Shown: positions 21,917-24,675 of the stretch, one piece after another | Position numbering within the stretch: position 1 is the stretch's first letter | How the letters are laid out: every line of letters begins with the position of its first letter | Assembly: GCA_035547155.1 (NCBI GenBank) | Contig: DASZVJ010000127.1 | Span: forward strand, 1-24,675 | Source of the DNA: CAZNMF01 sp035547155 | GTDB taxonomy: Bacteria > Acidobacteriota > Vicinamibacteria > Vicinamibacterales > SCN-69-37 | Reading direction: 5' to 3' | Length of the DNA: 24,675 bases | Notes under the pieces: model-generated | The model's input: the letters and a program-made list of their open reading frames with translations, nothing else | Told to the model about the DNA's origin: nothing | Database searches by the model: none | Program-made: the position numbers and the translations under genes

Positions 21917-23782
21917 CTACCGTCCCACCCGCACGTCCTGCCGCTTCTGCTCGCCGTCGCCGACCGTCACTTTGATCGACGCCGCAACGAGTTGTTGGGC
22001 GAACGCAGAATCGACGACGCCAGTGTCGCTGCGCAAATCATCGGGATCGAAATCCGTCAACGCGGCGAGCAGATAGTCGCCAGGCACGATATCAGCGAAC
22101 GTGAACGCGCCGTCGGTCGCCGGGCGCGCCGTGCGCACGCGGCGCGAGTCCGGCCGCCACAACGCGCTGTCAGCGGGCACGACGACGACGGTGAGATCGG
22201 AGACGGGGCGGCCGGTCGTATCTTGCAGCGTGCCCCACAGCGATGCGTGGCGATCGGAAAAGATCAACGTCGCGCCCGGGCGATCGACGTCCGTGAACGT
22301 CAGCGGATAGTCGAGCACGTCGCGGCCGCCGACGATTGCCGCTCGCAGCCACATCCCGCTCGGCGGCGTGACATTCAGCCGGTACGTGCCCGGCAGCACG
22401 CCACCGATCTCGAACGTGCCGTCCTCGCGGATCTGCGCGGGCGGCACCGGCACAAGTCCCATCACCGTGCCATTGATCGCCGACGATCCGCCCATGCCTT
22501 CGCGCACGATCATCACGCGCGCGCCGGTGGCGTTCGGTACCGCTTGCGGCGACGGCTCGTCCGTGATCATGCGTCCGGTCATCTTCAGCGCCGGTTGCAG
22601 GACGAGCGCGAGTCCAGTGACGTCCTCGCCATCGACGGCCACCGTCGTCGCGGCCCATTGCACGTCCGGCACAGTCATCTGATCTGCGGTCGCCGGACGA
22701 GGGCCCGGTCCGCCGATTCGTCCAGATGCCGCGCCCGCTCGCGCCGTGATCGTGTAGCGTCCCGGCGGCACATTCGTGTAGCGGAACCGGCCATCCGGCC
22801 CGGGCGGCATCAGCACGGGCGACGAGACGCTGAACAGCACCGCGCCGCGTGACGGCTCGTCCGACGTGATGACCATCGACAGCGGCGGCAGCGAGCCCTG
22901 CGGCGCCGACACGACGCCCTCGATCGTCGCAGTCCGCACGATCGACATCGCGATGTCGATCCCTTGCCGCTCTTCGCCCGCTGCGACGTGAATGTGCACG
23001 GCATCGGCACGCGTCGCCGTGCCGGGATAGTAGATAGCGGCGTAACCGGCGGTGTGCGGCTTCGACGCGATCGGCGGCGCGGCTGGCTTCGTAGTCGTGC
23101 CGGCATTTCTCGGCCGTTGCTGCAGCGCGGCGAAGATCGCGTCGACGTCGGACTCCGCCCGCGTGTCGACGTCGCCTGTGACGAGCTGCTGTGGAACGGC
23201 GGCGATCACGTAGTCACCCGGCGTGAGGCCGAACAGACGAAAGACGCCGCGATCGTCGGTGACCGGCAGCGCGACGAACGGCGAGCCTGCGGTGGACTCG
23301 GCGACATCCGTTCGCGTCGCGAGCACGCCGACGTCCGGGACCGGCGCACCCGTCGAGGCATCGACGACGCGTCCGGTAATGATGCCGCCGCGCGGAAGCG
23401 TCAGCGCCACGTCGACGCGCTGACCTGCGGCCACCGCGACGGCCGTCCCCGCACGCCCGGGCCGCGTCGCTCCGTACGCCATCGTCACGTACGCGGCTTT
23501 CTTCGCCGACAGCGTGAAACGACCGGCCGGCAATCGCTCGAACGCAAACCGTCCATCGTCGTCTGTCACGACGGCTCTCGACGCCGCGAGGTCGCCGCCC
23601 GCGAGCGTCACGATCGCCGCGCGCACCGGTGCGCCTTCGTCGTTGCGGATGATGCCGGCGAGCACGGCGGTGCCCATCGCGGATGCCGGCACGTTGTCTG
23701 GGCGCGCCGTGTTGTCGCGCGTCTGCTGCGCCTGCAGTGCGACCGTACACGTCAGCAACAGGATGCCGATCGTTTTCGTCAT
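21917..23782 (-). CDS. Secreted protein with several carboxypeptidase-regulatory-like (Ig-fold) domains
   Basis: The protein has 621 residues. Residues 1-19 are a signal peptide (TIGILLLTCTVALQAQ). At least four beta-sandwich repeats are recognisable by the pattern G-x-V...P-V-x-A...D-x-x-G-x-F-x-x-x-x-L-x-P-G-x-Y: about 39-100 (NDEGAPVRAAIVTL, DDDGRFAFERLPAGRFTL), 133-195 (GRVVDASTGAPVPDVGV, LTPGDYVIAA), about 285-350 (DGRFRYTNVPPGRYTITA) and about 510-595 (WGTLQDTTGRPVSDLTVVVV, IVPGDYLLAAL). No protease or receptor domain is present, so it is a structural or binding surface protein of unknown partner. Its ATG overlaps the stop of the upstream paralogue (ATGA on the minus strand). Confidence 0.87.
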   Translation of the reverse strand: MTKTIGILLLTCTVALQAQQTRDNTARPDNVPASAMGTAVLAGIIRNDEGAPVRAAIVTLAGGDLAASRAVVTDDDGRFAFERLPAGRFTLSAKKAAYVTMAYGATRPGRAGTAVAVAAGQRVDVALTLPRGGIITGRVVDASTGAPVPDVGVLATRTDVAESTAGSPFVALPVTDDRGVFRLFGLTPGDYVIAAVPQQLVTGDVDTRAESDVDAIFAALQQRPRNAGTTTKPAAPPIASKPHTAGYAAIYYPGTATRADAVHIHVAAGEERQGIDIAMSIVRTATIEGVVSAPQGSLPPLSMVITSDEPSRGAVLFSVSSPVLMPPGPDGRFRYTNVPPGRYTITARAGAASGRIGGPGPRPATADQMTVPDVQWAATTVAVDGEDVTGLALVLQPALKMTGRMITDEPSPQAVPNATGARVMIVREGMGGSSAINGTVMGLVPVPPAQIREDGTFEIGGVLPGTYRLNVTPPSGMWLRAAIVGGRDVLDYPLTFTDVDRPGATLIFSDRHASLWGTLQDTTGRPVSDLTVVVVPADSALWRPDSRRVRTARPATDGAFTFADIVPGDYLLAALTDFDPDDLRSDTGVVDSAFAQQLVAASIKVTVGDGEQKRQDVRVGR

Positions 23783-24675
23783 CGCACGGCGCCTTTCACG
23801 AGATCCACCGTCTTCGTCTCGCCCCAGTCGACGGACACGCGCGCCGCGCTACGTGATGCCGCGTCGAGCCACGCCGGGTCCTGCCACGACGCGCGCTGCG
23901 CGACGTCGACAGCCACGACGAGATAGTTCCCCGCGGACAAGCCCGTGAGCTGAAAGCTGCCGGCCGTGCCAGGCAATGTGGACCGGATGCGATCGGGCGA
24001 GATGCCGTAGTTGGTCCACGCGTCCTTCTCTGCGGGAAAGATCACGACGGCGGCGTCGGTGGCCGGACCGCCGTCGCCGCCGCGTACGGCACCAGCGATC
24101 GTCGCCGGCTTGTCCGTGAACGTGATCACCACGTCGTCCATGTCGCGACCGCGAAGATCGATCGGCGTGTGCGTGACATCAGCGCCGCCCGTCATCACGG
24201 ACTTCATGGTCCACGCGCCGCTCAAGGGCACGTGCAGTAGATACCGGCCCGGCGTCAGTCCTTCGATCGCGAATCGATCAGGTGGATCGTTCGGCGAGAA
24301 CGTGCGTGTCTTGCTCTGCGACGGATTGCCGTCGGCTGGCTCGGCGACGAGAAACGGCGGCGACGTCGGCGCGGCCGTCTGGCCTTCGTACACGAGGCGC
24401 CCGCGAATCGTGCTTGCCGCTTGCATCGACACCACGATGCCCGTCATGTCGTGGCCGGCGACCGTCACTGACGCGCGCCCCCAAGTGTCCTTGGACGCGC
24501 CAATGCTCTGCGTGCGAAGGCCCGTCCGTGGAGGCGCAGACGGCACGCTCATCCCCGACATGCTGTTGCCCGCGCCCGCCGGCATCGGCGCTCGTGGCAA
24601 CTGCGCGAATCGCGTGGCGGCCGATTGCTGCGAGTACTCATACTGCGACGTGGCGCTGCTCGCGTCGATCGCGTA
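23779..24675 (-). CDS. Carboxypeptidase-regulatory-like domain protein, N-terminus missing
   Basis: The frame is open to the right edge of the window (298 codons before the stop), so the true start lies outside; the TTG at 24600 is only an internal codon. Two Ig-like repeats are visible: IRGRLVYEGQ...FAIEGLTPGRYLLHV and IAGAVRGGDGGPATDAAVVI...FQLTGLSAGNYLVVAV. The C-terminal layout, including a final Asp-Pro, Ala-Ala-Ser and Lys-rich segment (VSVDWGETKTVDLVKGAVR), parallels the end of the next gene, marking the two as tandem paralogues. The 4-bp overlap couples their translation. Function unknown beyond a likely exported, beta-rich surface protein. Confidence 0.85.
   Translation of the reverse strand, partial: YAIDASSATSQYEYSQQSAATRFAQLPRAPMPAGAGNSMSGMSVPSAPPRTGLRTQSIGASKDTWGRASVTVAGHDMTGIVVSMQAASTIRGRLVYEGQTAAPTSPPFLVAEPADGNPSQSKTRTFSPNDPPDRFAIEGLTPGRYLLHVPLSGAWTMKSVMTGGADVTHTPIDLRGRDMDDVVITFTDKPATIAGAVRGGDGGPATDAAVVIFPAEKDAWTNYGISPDRIRSTLPGTAGSFQLTGLSAGNYLVVAVDVAQRASWQDPAWLDAASRSAARVSVDWGETKTVDLVKGAVR

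Overview
This 24.7 kb window is chromosomal DNA from a very GC-rich bacterium. It is most likely an Acidobacteriota member of the Vicinamibacteria type. That assignment is inferred from gene content: a MacB/FtsX-type permease of the acidobacterial 'orphan permease' kind, secreted NIPSNAP and carboxypeptidase-regulatory-like proteins, many secreted esterases, an acidobacterial-style ankyrin protein, and a dispersed GGGGCGGCC/GGCCGCCCC palindromic intergenic repeat. No rRNA, tRNA, CRISPR array, phage or insertion sequence is visible. Genes are dense and no gene-free gap exceeds about 255 bp.

Left part (1-4.8 kb): a truncated secreted CE15-type glucuronoyl esterase diverges from a secreted NIPSNAP protein. 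A REC/HD-GYP response regulator overlaps the NIPSNAP gene tail to tail. Divergent from the regulator is a tightly overlapping operon of an ECF sigma factor, a membrane anti-sigma-like protein and a secreted protein of unknown function.

Middle-left (4.6-9.1 kb): a YtrA-type GntR regulator, an SPFH (slipin-like) membrane protein and an ICMT-like methyltransferase form one operon. It starts at a promoter carrying a TGTnCTA-N6-TAGnACA operator-like palindrome. A VapBC-type toxin-antitoxin pair (ribbon-helix-helix plus PIN) lies on the minus strand behind a perfect GTCCTAC/GTAGGAC inverted repeat. Next is a GT-C-like polytopic membrane protein gene broken by two frameshifts.

Centre (9.1-12.6 kb): a secreted SMP-30/gluconolactonase-like protein diverges from a FAH-family protein translationally coupled to an NADP-type aldehyde dehydrogenase. 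The last two fit the final steps of oxidative (non-phosphorylating) pentose or sugar-acid breakdown: a 2-keto-3-deoxy acid goes to 2-oxoglutarate semialdehyde and then to 2-oxoglutarate.

Centre-right (12.6-17.7 kb): an ABC ATPase is coupled to one 1444-codon ORF that joins an ABC-2-like polytopic permease to a complete MacB/FtsX-type permease. This fusion is the most unusual gene here.

Right part (17.7-24.7 kb): a secreted CE1-like esterase, an ankyrin protein, a secreted acetyl-xylan-esterase-like hydrolase, and two tandem coupled paralogues with carboxypeptidase-regulatory-like (Ig-like) domains, the second running off the window. Together the secreted esterases and the sugar-acid enzymes suggest a saprophyte working on decorated hemicellulose. 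Intergenic spaces hold three repeat types: the GC palindrome (about eight copies), a degenerate 8-bp tandem array, and TTCGAA-based iterations.
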